Assembly (NCBI RefSeq): GCF_014201735.1 | Contig: NZ_JACHFE010000006.1 | Location: forward strand, 124,001-188,000 | Direction: 5' to 3' | DNA length: 64,000 bases | DNA from: Marinobacter oulmenensis | GTDB taxonomy: Bacteria > Pseudomonadota > Gammaproteobacteria > Pseudomonadales > Oleiphilaceae | Shown here: in pieces, positions 33,959 to 43,409 of the stretch | Position numbering within the stretch: position 1 is the first letter of the stretch | Layout: the number at the start of each line of letters is the position of its first letter | Position numbers and translations under genes: made by a program | The notes under the pieces: model-generated | Told to the model about the DNA's origin: nothing | The model's input: only the letters and a program-made list of their open reading frames with translations | The model's database searches: none

Positions 33959-35761
33959 ATGACCGATACCCTTATTGATCACCGTGATCTTGCCTTCCAG
34001 CTCTACGAGGTTCTCGATACCGGGTCGCTGGCCGACCGGGAGCGCTTCAGCGACCATAGCCGGGAGACCTTTGACGCCGTGATCGAGACAGCCGACCGGA
34101 TTGCCCGCGACCGTTTTGCCAACCACAACAGCGCCGGTGACCGGGATGAGCCGAAAATGACGGACGGTGGCGTAACCATGCTGCCCGAGGTCAAGGACGC
34201 GTTCACGGCCTTTGCCGAAGCGGGTTTTATCGCCGGGCGGCACGATCAGGAGCTGGGTGGCATGCAACTGCCCGAGACGGTCATGGCCGCCTGTAATGGC
34301 CTGTTCACGGCAGCCAATCCGGGCTCGGCGGCCTATCCCTTCCTGACCACCGCCGCCGCCAATCTGATCCGGGTGCTGGGCAGTGATCAGCAGCGCGCCA
34401 GCTGCCTTGGTCCGATGCTGGAGGGCCGGTATGCAGGCACCATGGCCCTGACCGAGCCCCAGGCCGGATCCAGTCTGGCCGATCTGCGCACCTCGGCTAC
34501 GCCGACCGACGACGGCCATTACCTGATCAAGGGGGCGAAGATTTACATCTCCGGTGGTGACCAGAACCTGACTGACAACATCGTGCATATGGTGCTGGCC
34601 CGGATTAAAGGCGCCCCGGCCGGGGTTAAAGGGATCTCCCTGTTCATCGTGCCGAAATTCCGGGTCCAGGAAGACGGCCGTCCCGGTGAGTGGAACGGTG
34701 TCAGTCTGGCGGGCCTGATTCACAAACTGGGCTATCGCGGTGCCACCTCCACCGCCCTGAGCTTCGGTGACGACGCCCCCTGTCACGGTTATCTGGTGGG
34801 CGAACCGCATCAGGGCCTGAAGTACATGTTCCAGATGATGAACGAGGCCCGGGTGGGCGTCGGCATTGGCGCCATGGCGATTGGTTACCGTGGCTATATG
34901 CACAGCCTGGAGTATGCCCGTACCCGGCTTCAGGGGCGTCCGTTGTCACACAAGGACCCGGAGAGTCCCCAGGTGCCGATCATCGAACATGCCGATGTCC
35001 GGCGCATGCTGCTGGCCCAGAAATCATACTGCGAAGGGGCGCTCGCGCTCTGTCTGTACGGGGCCCGCCTGCTGGACGATCAGCACACGCATCCCGAGCC
35101 GGACAAACGCCGGGAAGCCGGTGTGCTGCTCGATCTGCTGACGCCGGTGATCAAGGCCTGGCCCTCGGACTACGGGCTGCGGGCCAACGATCTGGCCATT
35201 CAGGTCTACGGCGGTGCCGGTTATACCCGGGAATACCCGGTGGAGCAGTGCTGGCGGGATAACCGCCTGAACGCCATCCATGAGGGCACCAACGGTATTC
35301 AGGCACTGGACCTGCTGGGCCGGAAGATCTGGCAGGACCAGAGCCATGGCCTGCAACTGCTGATGCGAGAGATGCAGATTGACCTTGAGGCGGCCACCAG
35401 CGAGCAGTGCAGCCAGTGGGCGCTGTCGCTCAGCGAAACCCTGCAGCAGGCGGTCAAGGTCACCCAGGGGCTGGGGCGCTCGCTGATGGCCGGCGATACC
35501 GAGAAAAGCCTGGCCAATGCGGCTGCCTACCTGCACCTGTTCGGACACATCGTGGTGTCCTGGATGTGGCTGCGCCAGGCCAATGCGGCGTCCTGTGCCC
35601 TGGCAAACGTGAGTGACGAACCGGCCCGGAAGTTCTATCTGGGCAAACTCCAGGCGGCCCGCTACTTCTTCCATCATGAGCTGCCCACGGTTGCCCAGGA
35701 CCTGGTTCTGCTGCGCAATCAGGATGACACCTGCCTGCAGATGCAGCCGGACTGGTTCTGA
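33959..35761 (+). CDS. Acyl-CoA dehydrogenase, long (FadE5/DmdC-like) type
   Basis: A 600-residue FAD enzyme of beta-oxidation, about 200 residues longer than classical acyl-CoA dehydrogenases because of extra N- and C-terminal parts. [20 protein letters not shown] near residue 160 is the flavin-binding loop, [14 protein letters not shown] follows it, and the likely catalytic base is E442 in [15 protein letters not shown]. The C-terminal extension from about 470 is the domain typical of this branch. Similar proteins act on fatty acyl-CoAs or on methylmercaptopropionyl-CoA. With the ligase at 26136 it fits a lipid-using strain. GGAGAAAG precedes the ATG. Confidence 0.9.
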   Translation: MTDTLIDHRDLAFQLYEVLDTGSLADRERFSDHSRETFDAVIETADRIARDRFANHNSAGDRDEPKMTDGGVTMLPEVKDAFTAFAEAGFIAGRHDQELGGMQLPETVMAACNGLFTAANPGSAAYPFLTTAAANLIRVLGSDQQRASCLGPMLEGRYAGTMALTEPQAGSSLADLRTSATPTDDGHYLIKGAKIYISGGDQNLTDNIVHMVLARIKGAPAGVKGISLFIVPKFRVQEDGRPGEWNGVSLAGLIHKLGYRGATSTALSFGDDAPCHGYLVGEPHQGLKYMFQMMNEARVGVGIGAMAIGYRGYMHSLEYARTRLQGRPLSHKDPESPQVPIIEHADVRRMLLAQKSYCEGALALCLYGARLLDDQHTHPEPDKRREAGVLLDLLTPVIKAWPSDYGLRANDLAIQVYGGAGYTREYPVEQCWRDNRLNAIHEGTNGIQALDLLGRKIWQDQSHGLQLLMREMQIDLEAATSEQCSQWALSLSETLQQAVKVTQGLGRSLMAGDTEKSLANAAAYLHLFGHIVVSWMWLRQANAASCALANVSDEPARKFYLGKLQAARYFFHHELPTVAQDLVLLRNQDDTCLQMQPDWF

Positions 35762-35848
35762 CGGCTGAGCGGGGTGCCCTTTTGAACTGGCAGGCTGGCC
35801 ATTTGTGGTTCAAACTGTCCCTGACCACAGGAAAAAGGGCGCCCCGGA

Positions 35849-36100
35849 ATGAGCTTCTCAACCCCGTCTCCGGCCACATTGTCCTGCTCGCTGCAGCAGT
35901 CCCTGCAGGAATACATCCATTCCGGCCGACTGGCGGAAATTGTCTACCAGTCGCCCTCCGGCGATGTCTGTGTGGTTCATGAGTCCATCCGGGACCTGCT
36001 GAGCCGCGCGGGCCGTGACTTCCTGGTGCTCGGCGCCAGCAGGGTGCTGGCGGTTGACCACATCATCATGATTGATGGCCGGCGGCTGGCAGAAAACTGA
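35849..36100 (+). CDS. Small hypothetical protein, possibly Rof-like
   Basis: An 83-residue protein without signal peptide or membrane segment. The pattern after residue 18 (YIHSGRLAEIVYQSPSGDV, then a helix, then GRDFLVLGASRVLAVDHIIM) is a set of alternating strands ending in a conserved hydrophobic D-H-I, which recalls the Rho-binding antiterminator Rof/YaeO and related Sm-like folds. The match is weak and from memory. GGAAAAAGG upstream is a modest ribosome site. It sits between the acyl-CoA dehydrogenase and a chemoreceptor and belongs clearly to neither. Confidence 0.55.
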   Translation: MSFSTPSPATLSCSLQQSLQEYIHSGRLAEIVYQSPSGDVCVVHESIRDLLSRAGRDFLVLGASRVLAVDHIIMIDGRRLAEN

Positions 36101-36106
36101 TCCCCC

Positions 36107-36133
36107 TCAAGAACTTCCCCGCCAGGCCGATAA
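36107..36133 (+). promoter_or_regulatory. FliA (sigma-28) promoter for the chemoreceptor
   Basis: TCAAGAAC, an 11-nt spacer and GCCGATAA. The -10 matches the sigma-28 consensus at all eight positions and the spacer is exact; the -35 keeps four of the five bases of TAAAG. It lies 134 nt before the chemoreceptor start. Confidence 0.75.
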
Positions 36134-36266
36134 ACAGAACGTCGGCCGTATACCGGTATGAAAAATACACTAAAGTATGAGTTATTAACTCAGCTCATTT
36201 CTTTAGTCTCAACAACAGCCTGATAACAATAAAGCGCCTTTTGGCATCGAAAACGACGAGGGCACC

Positions 36267-37907
36267 ATGGGATTACTCAATCGCTCGGCACTGGTTGCGG
36301 GACTGGCAGTTGCCATCCTTCTTGCTGTCATTGCGCCACTGGTGGCGCCCCTGATCGGCCTGGACGCCGTGTCAGTGGTGACCGGACTGGTGGTTGGTCT
36401 GGCGGTGGCCGCAGGCTACATGCTGATCCGGGTTCTGTCCCCGGCCCAGCAGGCGATCAACCGGCTGGTTGACGGCTCGCTGCCGAGGGAACACCCGCTT
36501 TATCAGCGCTGCCAGGGCCTGATGTCGGAAGCCAGAGCGGGCCGTGCGCTGATTGATACCCTGTCTGAAAGCGCGGATCAGAACGCCATCTCTGCGGCGG
36601 AAGTGTCGTTTGCCGCCGATCAGGTCAAGAAGCGCCTGGACCGCCAGGTCGAGGAAACCTCCCAGATGGCCGAGCATGCCGGCCACATCACCGAATCCGT
36701 TCGTGAATCCTCCGAGCAGGCAACCAATGCCGCCACCATGGCGCTGCAGAACCGGGAGGTCAGCGTTGATGGTCGGCAAGCACTGGTTTCAGCGATCGAC
36801 AGCGTACGTGAAGTACACCAGCAGTCTGGTGAAAACCTGCGGCTGATTCAGGAACTCAATAACAAATCCAACAAGATCCAGGGCGTCACCAACACCATTC
36901 AGGGCATTGCCGAGCAGACCAATCTTCTGGCGCTTAACGCGGCCATTGAGGCCGCCCGTGCCGGAGAGCAGGGGCGGGGGTTCGCCGTGGTGGCCGATGA
37001 AGTCCGGCAGCTGGCCGGGCGCACAGCCCAGGCCACCGGCGAGGTGGCCCAGACCCTGGAGGAAATCCAGAGCGATACCACCCTGATTGTCACCCGGATC
37101 GAGGATCTGGCCCGGAGCGTGGAAGAGGGGTTGGTCTCCGTTGAAAGCGTCGGCGGGCAACTGGACCAGATCCGGGACCAGTCGGACCGGGTTCAGGAGC
37201 AGGTGTCCCGCATTGCTGAGATCGATCAGAACAATGAACAGAGCCTGGCGCAGGTGTTTTCAGCCATCGAGTCGGTCCGGGACCATATCTCGGAGAGCGA
37301 TGCCAGTGTCTCTTCCCTGGCGGACCAGGCAGCCAAGCTGATGGAACTGGCCGAAAAGGCCAATGCGGCGTTTGCACTGAACAGTACCCAGAGCTACCAC
37401 CGGACCTTCTATGACCAGGCCCGTGCGGGTGCCCGGCAGGTTGGCCAGCTGTTTGAACAGGCCATCCGGGACGGCAAGCTCAGTGAAGCGGACCTGTTTG
37501 ATAAAAAACGCACACCCATCCCGAACACCGATCCGCAGCAGTACAGCAGTGCGTTTGATCAGTTTACCGATCAGCATCTGACGGCGATCCAGGAGTCGGT
37601 CAAGAATGCTCACGATGCTATCGTGTTTTCCATTTCCTGTGCTCCCGACGGCTACGTGCCCACCCACAACCGGGACTTTGCCAACCCGCCAACCGGAAAC
37701 CGGGAGGTGGACCTGGTTAAGAGCCGGAGCAAGCGTCTGTTCAATGACCGAACCGGTCTTCGTTGTGGCAGCCACACCGAAGACATGCTGCTGCAGACCT
37801 ATCGGCGGGATACGGGGGAAATCATGCATGACCTGTCCGTGCCTATTTATGTGAACGGCAAGCACTGGGGTGGTTTCCGGGTGGGGTACCGTCCGTCCGG
37901 GCACTGA
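36267..37907 (+). CDS. Methyl-accepting chemotaxis protein with a C-terminal sensor domain
   Basis: A 546-residue receptor. Two short N-terminal helices (about 8-29 and 35-55) with almost no periplasmic loop anchor it, so sensing must be elsewhere. The signalling hairpin tip [20 protein letters not shown] then [15 protein letters not shown] lies at about 215-250, which is unusually early. After the coiled coil, residues about 385-546 form a globular domain: [65 protein letters not shown] and [16 protein letters not shown]. That is the pattern of a cytosolic Cache-like sensor found at the end of some receptors. A FliA promoter is upstream. The ligand is unknown. Confidence 0.9.
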   Translation: MGLLNRSALVAGLAVAILLAVIAPLVAPLIGLDAVSVVTGLVVGLAVAAGYMLIRVLSPAQQAINRLVDGSLPREHPLYQRCQGLMSEARAGRALIDTLSESADQNAISAAEVSFAADQVKKRLDRQVEETSQMAEHAGHITESVRESSEQATNAATMALQNREVSVDGRQALVSAIDSVREVHQQSGENLRLIQELNNKSNKIQGVTNTIQGIAEQTNLLALNAAIEAARAGEQGRGFAVVADEVRQLAGRTAQATGEVAQTLEEIQSDTTLIVTRIEDLARSVEEGLVSVESVGGQLDQIRDQSDRVQEQVSRIAEIDQNNEQSLAQVFSAIESVRDHISESDASVSSLADQAAKLMELAEKANAAFALNSTQSYHRTFYDQARAGARQVGQLFEQAIRDGKLSEADLFDKKRTPIPNTDPQQYSSAFDQFTDQHLTAIQESVKNAHDAIVFSISCAPDGYVPTHNRDFANPPTGNREVDLVKSRSKRLFNDRTGLRCGSHTEDMLLQTYRRDTGEIMHDLSVPIYVNGKHWGGFRVGYRPSGH

Positions 37908-37970
37908 CCCTTCCCGGATGTTCCGGCGGCTGTGGTAGAGTGATGGCTCGGTCCAAAGGAGAGAACGTCT

Positions 37971-38330
37971 GTGCCCGATCCCGAATATATTCCCGCCGGT
38001 GACCGCAACCAGGAACCGCGCTCTGCCCGAAACCTGGCCACGGTGGTTTACATCCTCCAGGCCCTGTCCTTTTTTGTCGGGGGCATCACGGCCCTGGCAG
38101 GGGTGGTCATCAACTACATCAAGATGGACGATGTCAGGGGGACCTGGCTGGAACCCCACTTCCGCTGGCAGATCCGCACTTTCTGGATCGGGCTGCTGTG
38201 GACAGTGATCGGCATCATGACCACCATGCTGATCATCGGCTGGCTGATTTTGCTGGCCATTGCCATCTGGGTGATCTACCGGGTGGTCATGGGCGCCCTG
38301 GCACTCAACGAAGGCCGGACGCCCTCCTGA
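37971..38330 (+). CDS. DUF4870-like small membrane protein
   Basis: A 119-residue protein with three helices (LATVVYILQALSFFVGGIT then ALAGVVINYI; FWIGLLWTVIGIMTTMLIIG then WLILLAIAIWVIYRVV). The stretch LEPHFRWQIRTFWIGLLW is the feature of this family. It begins with GTG behind AAAGGAGAG. Its TGA stop (38328-38330) directly abuts the stop of the convergent MFS gene, with no base between. Function unknown. Confidence 0.78.
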   Translation: MPDPEYIPAGDRNQEPRSARNLATVVYILQALSFFVGGITALAGVVINYIKMDDVRGTWLEPHFRWQIRTFWIGLLWTVIGIMTTMLIIGWLILLAIAIWVIYRVVMGALALNEGRTPS

Positions 38331-39644
38331 TCACTGTTCCGTGACTTCCTCAAGGCGCAGTGCACTGAGCATACCGGCAAAGCCCATGGCGCCGAGCACC
38401 AGGATGACCGCCACCTCTGAGATCAGCGAAATGGCGGCGGTCAGGCCACCAGTGGCCAGCAGCAGAACGCCAATCACGGTATTGCTGACAGCGGTATAGT
38501 CGGTGCGCTTGTTACCCCCCGCCATATCCACCAGATAGGTCTTACGGCCCAGGCGCACGCCTGCGTGGGCGATGCCCAGCACAAAGAACGCTGCCGGATA
38601 GAACCACGCGCCACCGAAGCCCGGACCAAACACCAGCGCCAGGATGCCGACCACCAGGCAGACACCACTGGCCATAGCGGCCCCCCGGATAATAACCCGA
38701 CGGCTGGAAGTGTCCGCCGCCCAGCCCCAGAAACTGGCACTGACCGAACTGGCCAGGCTGCTGGCGAGCAGGAACACCCCGAGCATCCAGCCGACATCGG
38801 ATTCGCGCTGGGCCAGCACAACAAAGTAGGGTGAGGCCAGGGCAGAGCACAGGAGCAGGGCCCGGGTGATCACAAAGTGGCGGAAAGGGGCGTCGTCACG
38901 CAGCAGTGACAGGCTGCTGAAAGCTTCCGATAGGGCGTTGCCGCCGCCTCCGGTTTCGCCGGCGTATTCCTCAACACCGGCAAACAAGGCACCGGCGATC
39001 ACCCAGAGCAGGGCGGCCAGCAACAGTAGCAGGGAATAGAAGGCAATGCTTGGATCCCCCCGGTCCCAGAACAGCAGCGCGGTCAGCACCACGGTGGCCG
39101 TGCCGCCGATGGTGGTGGCCAGACCGGACAGCCGGCCACGCCGGGTCTTCGGTATGCACTTGCCCTGGACGTCTTTCATGGAAACAGAGCAGAACCCCCG
39201 GGCCAGGGAAAAGACAATGAGGGCGGCAATGACCGCGCCGCCGGCGGCATAGCCTTCAAGAAACCGGACACTGGCGGCCATGGCTCCAACGCTGAGCGCC
39301 TGGCCGAGGCTGCCGAGGGTCCAGAACCACTTGCGCACCGCTTTTCGGCGGACCCAGGCGGCAATGACCATCTGCGGGACCATGGAGCCAGACTCGCGGA
39401 TGGGCACCAGCCAGGCCACCAGGGCCGGTGCGCCAATGGCGGTCATCAGCCAGGCCAGCACGGTTTTCGGGCTGATCAGCAGGTCGCCGAGTTTGGTCAG
39501 GACATTGCTGGCGAGAATCAGGAAGAAGTTGCGGGGGACTTCCCGGCAGGCTTCGTCGGGGATGTCGCGGCAGACGCGGGCATCCTCCTCGTTGGCAATC
39601 AGGTTGTATAGCTGGTCAACAGTGCTCCGGTTCTTCGCTGGCAA
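38331..39644 (-). CDS. Major facilitator superfamily transporter
   Basis: A 437-residue membrane protein with about twelve helices and a long cytosolic N-terminal part of about 40 residues (DQLYNLIANEEDARVCRDIP then DEACREVPRNFF) that is unusual for the superfamily and could be a binding or control segment. Helix GLGRG-like motifs are weak; KCIPKTRRGRLSGLATTIGG in the central loop is conserved-looking. Substrate not decidable. The ORF ends base-to-base with the DUF4870-like gene. Confidence 0.83.
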   Translation of the reverse strand: MPAKNRSTVDQLYNLIANEEDARVCRDIPDEACREVPRNFFLILASNVLTKLGDLLISPKTVLAWLMTAIGAPALVAWLVPIRESGSMVPQMVIAAWVRRKAVRKWFWTLGSLGQALSVGAMAASVRFLEGYAAGGAVIAALIVFSLARGFCSVSMKDVQGKCIPKTRRGRLSGLATTIGGTATVVLTALLFWDRGDPSIAFYSLLLLLAALLWVIAGALFAGVEEYAGETGGGGNALSEAFSSLSLLRDDAPFRHFVITRALLLCSALASPYFVVLAQRESDVGWMLGVFLLASSLASSVSASFWGWAADTSSRRVIIRGAAMASGVCLVVGILALVFGPGFGGAWFYPAAFFVLGIAHAGVRLGRKTYLVDMAGGNKRTDYTAVSNTVIGVLLLATGGLTAAISLISEVAVILVLGAMGFAGMLSALRLEEVTEQ

Positions 39645-39716
39645 GGGCCCGTCCTCCTGGAAAATATCGCGAAATCATACCAGTTTTGCGATCGGAGGTA
39701 CGGTGCCCAGCCTGCA

Positions 39717-40814
39717 TCAGACCAGATGGTGATCCCAGTAAACGGGGAGTTGGGCCAGTTCCTGTGGTGGCTTGTCCGCGCCCAGGCGCACCAGTTTGCC
39801 CTGGCCTGAGGAAATCAGGAAGTCACCGCCGGCCAGTGCCTGGACACCGGCGCAGTCGGTGATCTCTGCTTTTGCCCGCAGTTTCCCGGACTGCCCCTCA
39901 AAGACGATGGCGGTGCCGCCCACTGGCGACGCTGCGGCGACCAGATCGTTCTCGGGATGGGCAATCACGCTGGCGATGTAGTTTGCCAGGCTGGCCTGGG
40001 TATCCGCATCAAAACGGTACTCCCGGAGTTTCCCTTCCTCCAGTCGGGCCAGCAGCGGCGGGGTTTCGTACAGAGGGCCTTGGTACTGGTAGGCCACGTA
40101 GACCCGGCCGGTCGGTGCGACATCCACATGGCGGGTGCTCTGCCAGTGATGGTCCGGTCGGAAGCGGCCCCGGATCTCTCCGGAGTTGCGGTCCATCAGC
40201 ACCAGGGCTGGCTCCATGGTGTCCAGGTTGAGTTTGATGCGGTCATAGTCGGGGTGGGTGAGAATGCCGCCCAGCCCGATGACCAGCGTTTGCCCGTCCG
40301 GGTGCAGGGTTATCTGGTGCGGGCCAACGCCATGGAGATCAAAGCTGTGGCTGCGCCGGTAGCCCTGATGGGCATCGTAGACAATGACAATGCCCTCGCC
40401 CTGTTGATAGCGGCTGCCGGTGGCATAAAGCCAGCGCCCGTCGGGGGAAAAAACGCCATGGCCGACAAAGTGCTCGCCCTCGGCGGCCCGGACCTGATGC
40501 CGGCGTTGGCCGGTGGCCTGATCAATGACATAGAAGGTCCAGCCGGGGCGGCGCTCAAAAAAGACGACGTCTTCACCGGTAGGGCGAATGCAGCCGCTGT
40601 GGCCACGGGTTTTCATCGGGGACTGCCAGAGTGGCTGGCCGGACCGGTCAATGGCGCAGACGCCAAAGCCCCCGTCGGGCAGTCCGACGGCGCCGGTGTA
40701 CTGATCCGGATGGTGTCCGGCCTTGCGCGGCAGCAGGCCACAGCCGGTCAGGGTGGCGGCGAGGCTGCCGGCGGCGCCGGCCTTGAGCAGTTGTCGGCGG
40801 TTCAGCTCAGCCAT
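39717..40814 (-). CDS. DUF1513-family periplasmic protein of the iron locus
   Basis: A 365-residue protein. The first residues MAELNRRQLLKAGAAGSLAA then TLTGCGLLP show a twin-arginine motif (NRRQLLKAG) joined to a lipobox (LTGC), so it is likely exported folded and lipidated. The rest looks like a seven-bladed propeller: RTRGHSGCIRPTGED-like, GHGVFSPDGRWLYATG, GPHQITLHPDGQTLVIG and SVIAHPENDLVAAASPVGG are repeated blade strings. DUF1513 genes regularly follow imelysin and di-heme genes in Pseudomonas. It lies 8 nt behind the second imelysin gene. Its biochemical role is unknown. Confidence 0.87.
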   Translation of the reverse strand: MAELNRRQLLKAGAAGSLAATLTGCGLLPRKAGHHPDQYTGAVGLPDGGFGVCAIDRSGQPLWQSPMKTRGHSGCIRPTGEDVVFFERRPGWTFYVIDQATGQRRHQVRAAEGEHFVGHGVFSPDGRWLYATGSRYQQGEGIVIVYDAHQGYRRSHSFDLHGVGPHQITLHPDGQTLVIGLGGILTHPDYDRIKLNLDTMEPALVLMDRNSGEIRGRFRPDHHWQSTRHVDVAPTGRVYVAYQYQGPLYETPPLLARLEEGKLREYRFDADTQASLANYIASVIAHPENDLVAAASPVGGTAIVFEGQSGKLRAKAEITDCAGVQALAGGDFLISSGQGKLVRLGADKPPQELAQLPVYWDHHLV

Positions 40815-40822
40815 GGTCTGCC

Positions 40823-41860
40823 TCAGTCGCCGTCGCTGGAGTTGAAGCCACGGACCACGCCGAGTGCAACAGCGGCCTGGTCATTGACCAGTGTGGTCAG
40901 CTGGGACACGTCCACAAACAGCCCCTGGAGCTCCGAGTAGTGGCCGTCTTCGGCCAGCAGCGGCGCCATGGGTTTGTCCATGTCCGGGAAGTTTTCCAGC
41001 ACCTCGTCGAACTGCGACCGGATTCGGGGCGCCAGCTCCGGCTGGTTGCCGTTCTCCAGAAGCAGCGTCAGGCCGGGCAGGAAGTGTTGTTTGAGGCCTC
41101 GCACCGTGGCCTCCAGAGTGGCCAGGCTGGTGCCGCTGCGCCAGGCGTCGGCCGCATAGACCGAGCGCTTGCCATTACCACGAAGCCCCATGGGCTGCGC
41201 CAGACGGCGTTCCTCGAGCACTTCCAGTGCGGTCATCCCGGCTTTGATGGTGGTGTCATGGTACTGGTCGTTGGCCAGATAGGGGGCACGGAACGCCTGC
41301 CAGTCCCTGAGCTGCTGATCGGCGGTATCCCGGATATGGCCGGCGACGAGAACCAGAAGATCGCAGCTGCGGCCGGCTGGCAATGCCCGCTCACCCTGGT
41401 TGAAGGGCTGGTCGAACAGCAGGTATTCCGCCATCGGAAACCCCTGCACAGCCACGCCGGAGTCATCAATGGTGCCGGCGGTGGCCGGTTCATCGCTGGA
41501 AAGCAGGTAGCGTGCCTTGCGGGCGATCAGGTTCTTGGGGTCGGGCCAGAACTGGAACTGCCAGCTGCGGTTGTCGGTTTCGATCGGCCCGAAATTGACG
41601 AAACGCACGGCCTGCCAGGCCATGAACGCTTCGCGCCAGGCCTTTTCCGTGGTCGTGCGGCCCTGTTCACTTGGGCTTGAGCACCAGCTTCCGGCGGCAT
41701 CGGCGAAGGCGCCAGCCTGTTCTGCCAGGTGCTCATAGCCGGTCAGTATTTCCTGGTGCCATTGCTGCCGCGCCTGCTGGGCGGGCGTTTCTGCCGCCGC
41801 TGAGGCGTTCAGTGCCAGAAGGGCTGCGGAGATACAGAGCAGTCTGCTGAACGGTTTCAT
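40823..41860 (-). CDS. Imelysin-family (M75) periplasmic iron-uptake protein
   Basis: A 345-residue protein with a signal peptide (LLCISAALLALNASAAAE, cleavage near 23). The helical-bundle fold of imelysins is suggested by EKAWREAFMAWQAVRFVNFG and by GFPMAEYLLFD, the short version of the GxHxxE motif, here with methionine and alanine where the histidine stands (G-F-P-M-A-E-Y). So the usual metal histidine is missing while the glutamate is kept. Imelysin-like proteins act in iron acquisition without an established peptidase activity. It overlaps no gene and lies 9 nt after the di-heme gene. Confidence 0.85.
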   Translation of the reverse strand: MKPFSRLLCISAALLALNASAAAETPAQQARQQWHQEILTGYEHLAEQAGAFADAAGSWCSSPSEQGRTTTEKAWREAFMAWQAVRFVNFGPIETDNRSWQFQFWPDPKNLIARKARYLLSSDEPATAGTIDDSGVAVQGFPMAEYLLFDQPFNQGERALPAGRSCDLLVLVAGHIRDTADQQLRDWQAFRAPYLANDQYHDTTIKAGMTALEVLEERRLAQPMGLRGNGKRSVYAADAWRSGTSLATLEATVRGLKQHFLPGLTLLLENGNQPELAPRIRSQFDEVLENFPDMDKPMAPLLAEDGHYSELQGLFVDVSQLTTLVNDQAAVALGVVRGFNSSDGD

Positions 41861-41869
41861 TGTCGGTCC

Positions 41870-43279
41870 TTAAAGCGAGTTCAGGAAATCAATCAGAGCC
41901 TTGCGTTCGTCGGCAGGCATCTGGCGATAGCTGTCAGCGGCAGGCTGGGCTTCTCCGCCGTGCCAGAGGATAGCTTCCTCCGGGGTGCGGGCCCGGCCAT
42001 CATGCAGGAAGCCGGATTGCTGGTTGACCACCTGGGCCAGCCCGATCCCCCACAGGGGCGGTGTCCGCCATTCGTAACCATCGGCCAGGAACTCGCTTCG
42101 GCCATCCGCCAGGCGGTGGCCCATATCGTGCAGCAGCAGGTCGGTGTAGGGCCAGATGGTCTGGTTGCTCAGGTCCGGACGGTCTGCGACCTCGCCAGTG
42201 GTATGGCGCGGCGTATGGCAGGCGGCACAACCGGTTTCGTTAAACAGCTCGGCGCCGCGCTGCACGCTGGCGTTGTCCATATTCCGGCGTGCCGGCACGG
42301 CCAGGCTCTTGGCGTAGAAGGTGACGAAATCCGCCACCTTGTCACTCACCTCGGGCTCGCCGCCATGGGTGAAGCGATCGCATTCCTGTTCCGGAGTGCA
42401 GTCTGTTGCCGGTTTGAGCGAGGAGGTCAGCCCCATGTCGCCGGCGAAGGCCCCCATGCTCTGCTGGCGAACGCTGGGCTCACCCGACTTCCAGCCGAAA
42501 CGGCCGGGAACGGTCTGTTCGGTGGCCAGGTCCCACACCTGGTTGCGCTTGCCGGATATGCCGTCGTTATCCGCGTCTTCCGGGTCGGCCAGGGCATTGA
42601 TCTGCTCGTCGGGGATGGCTTCGATCAGGCCCATGCCAATCATCTGGGGCGCTACCCTGGGGGAGATCAGCAGATCTTCCGGCATGGGACCGTAGTTCGG
42701 GTTGTCGATGTGGTAGACCGGCTTGCGCAGTTCCACGACTGTGCCGTCGGCCAGGGTTTCTTCCACCGGCTGCCATTCGATCCGCAGGTCCGCTTCGGGT
42801 TTGGCGGCCGGGAGGGAGGAGGTCTGCAACTGACTGCCGTAGACCGGCGCCGGTTTGAAACCGTGCATACGCAGCAGGTCGGCATCCTGTTCGGGGTCGG
42901 CCGGAACCGCCAGGCGCAGGAACATGGACACCGGGGGCTCGTCGACACCCGGAGGATGGCCGCGGCCGTCCTTGATGTGACAGCCCTGGCAGGAATTGGT
43001 GTTGAACAGCGGGCCCAGGCCGTCCCGGGCGTCGGTGCTGGCCGGAGCTTCAACCCAGGGGTTGCGGAAGAAACTGTTGCCAACGCTGAAGTCCAGTCGC
43101 TTGGTCATCGACAGGTTGCCCTGGGGCAGTGAGTAGGCGTTGGTATCGGCCTGCTGAACGGTACCTTCGCCGCCGCTGTCCGGCGAGGTCTGCAGAGGAA
43201 AGCCGGCATGGGTTTCTGCCTGCAGGGAGAGAGGCAGCAGCGCCAGGGAGATGAGGGAGAGAGTCAGTCTTGGTTTCAT
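41870..43279 (-). CDS. Di-heme oxidoreductase (DUF1111, putative thiol oxidoreductase/peroxidase)
   Basis: A 469-residue periplasmic cytochrome. It has a signal peptide (LSLISLALLPLSLQAETHA) and two c-type heme sites: CQGCH at residues 97-101 and CAACH near residue 350. The long spacing and the flanking strings (GPLFNTNSCQGCHIKDGRG and GCAACHTPRHTTG) match the DHOR family. Together with imelysin proteins it may change iron oxidation state during uptake. A 130-bp gap with two perfect hairpins separates it from the upstream imelysin gene; the next imelysin follows after 9 nt. Confidence 0.9.
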   Translation of the reverse strand: MKPRLTLSLISLALLPLSLQAETHAGFPLQTSPDSGGEGTVQQADTNAYSLPQGNLSMTKRLDFSVGNSFFRNPWVEAPASTDARDGLGPLFNTNSCQGCHIKDGRGHPPGVDEPPVSMFLRLAVPADPEQDADLLRMHGFKPAPVYGSQLQTSSLPAAKPEADLRIEWQPVEETLADGTVVELRKPVYHIDNPNYGPMPEDLLISPRVAPQMIGMGLIEAIPDEQINALADPEDADNDGISGKRNQVWDLATEQTVPGRFGWKSGEPSVRQQSMGAFAGDMGLTSSLKPATDCTPEQECDRFTHGGEPEVSDKVADFVTFYAKSLAVPARRNMDNASVQRGAELFNETGCAACHTPRHTTGEVADRPDLSNQTIWPYTDLLLHDMGHRLADGRSEFLADGYEWRTPPLWGIGLAQVVNQQSGFLHDGRARTPEEAILWHGGEAQPAADSYRQMPADERKALIDFLNSL

Positions 43280-43303
43280 GGATGCTCACGCTACAAATGA
43301 ATA

Positions 43304-43344
43304 AGCCATGGAAAATCAGCCCGTCAGGCAGGTTTTCCATGGCT
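43304..43344. repeat. Perfect 12-bp inverted repeat inside the iron operon
   Basis: AGCCATGGAAAA (43304-43315) and TTTTCCATGGCT (43333-43344) with a 17-nt spacer, right before the di-heme gene. The stem could be an mRNA processing or stability element. Confidence 0.7.
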
Positions 43345-43360
43345 CGCTCAGGGGGCATGA

Positions 43361-43385
43361 TACCGGGAGCAGGACGCTCCCGGTA
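43361..43385 (-). terminator. Perfect 10-bp hairpin after the first imelysin gene
   Basis: TACCGGGAGC (43361-43370) and GCTCCCGGTA (43376-43385), loop of 5 nt, 24 nt after the imelysin stop. No T-run follows on the minus strand, so it more likely protects the 3' end or attenuates than fully terminates. Confidence 0.55.
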
Positions 43386-43409
43386 GTCACATATTGCCGA
43401 CAGTCACTC

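Noticed and set aside
33678..33962. 94-codon frame before the acyl-CoA dehydrogenase
   Set aside because: No Shine-Dalgarno of note, no protein-like pattern, and overlaps the next start.
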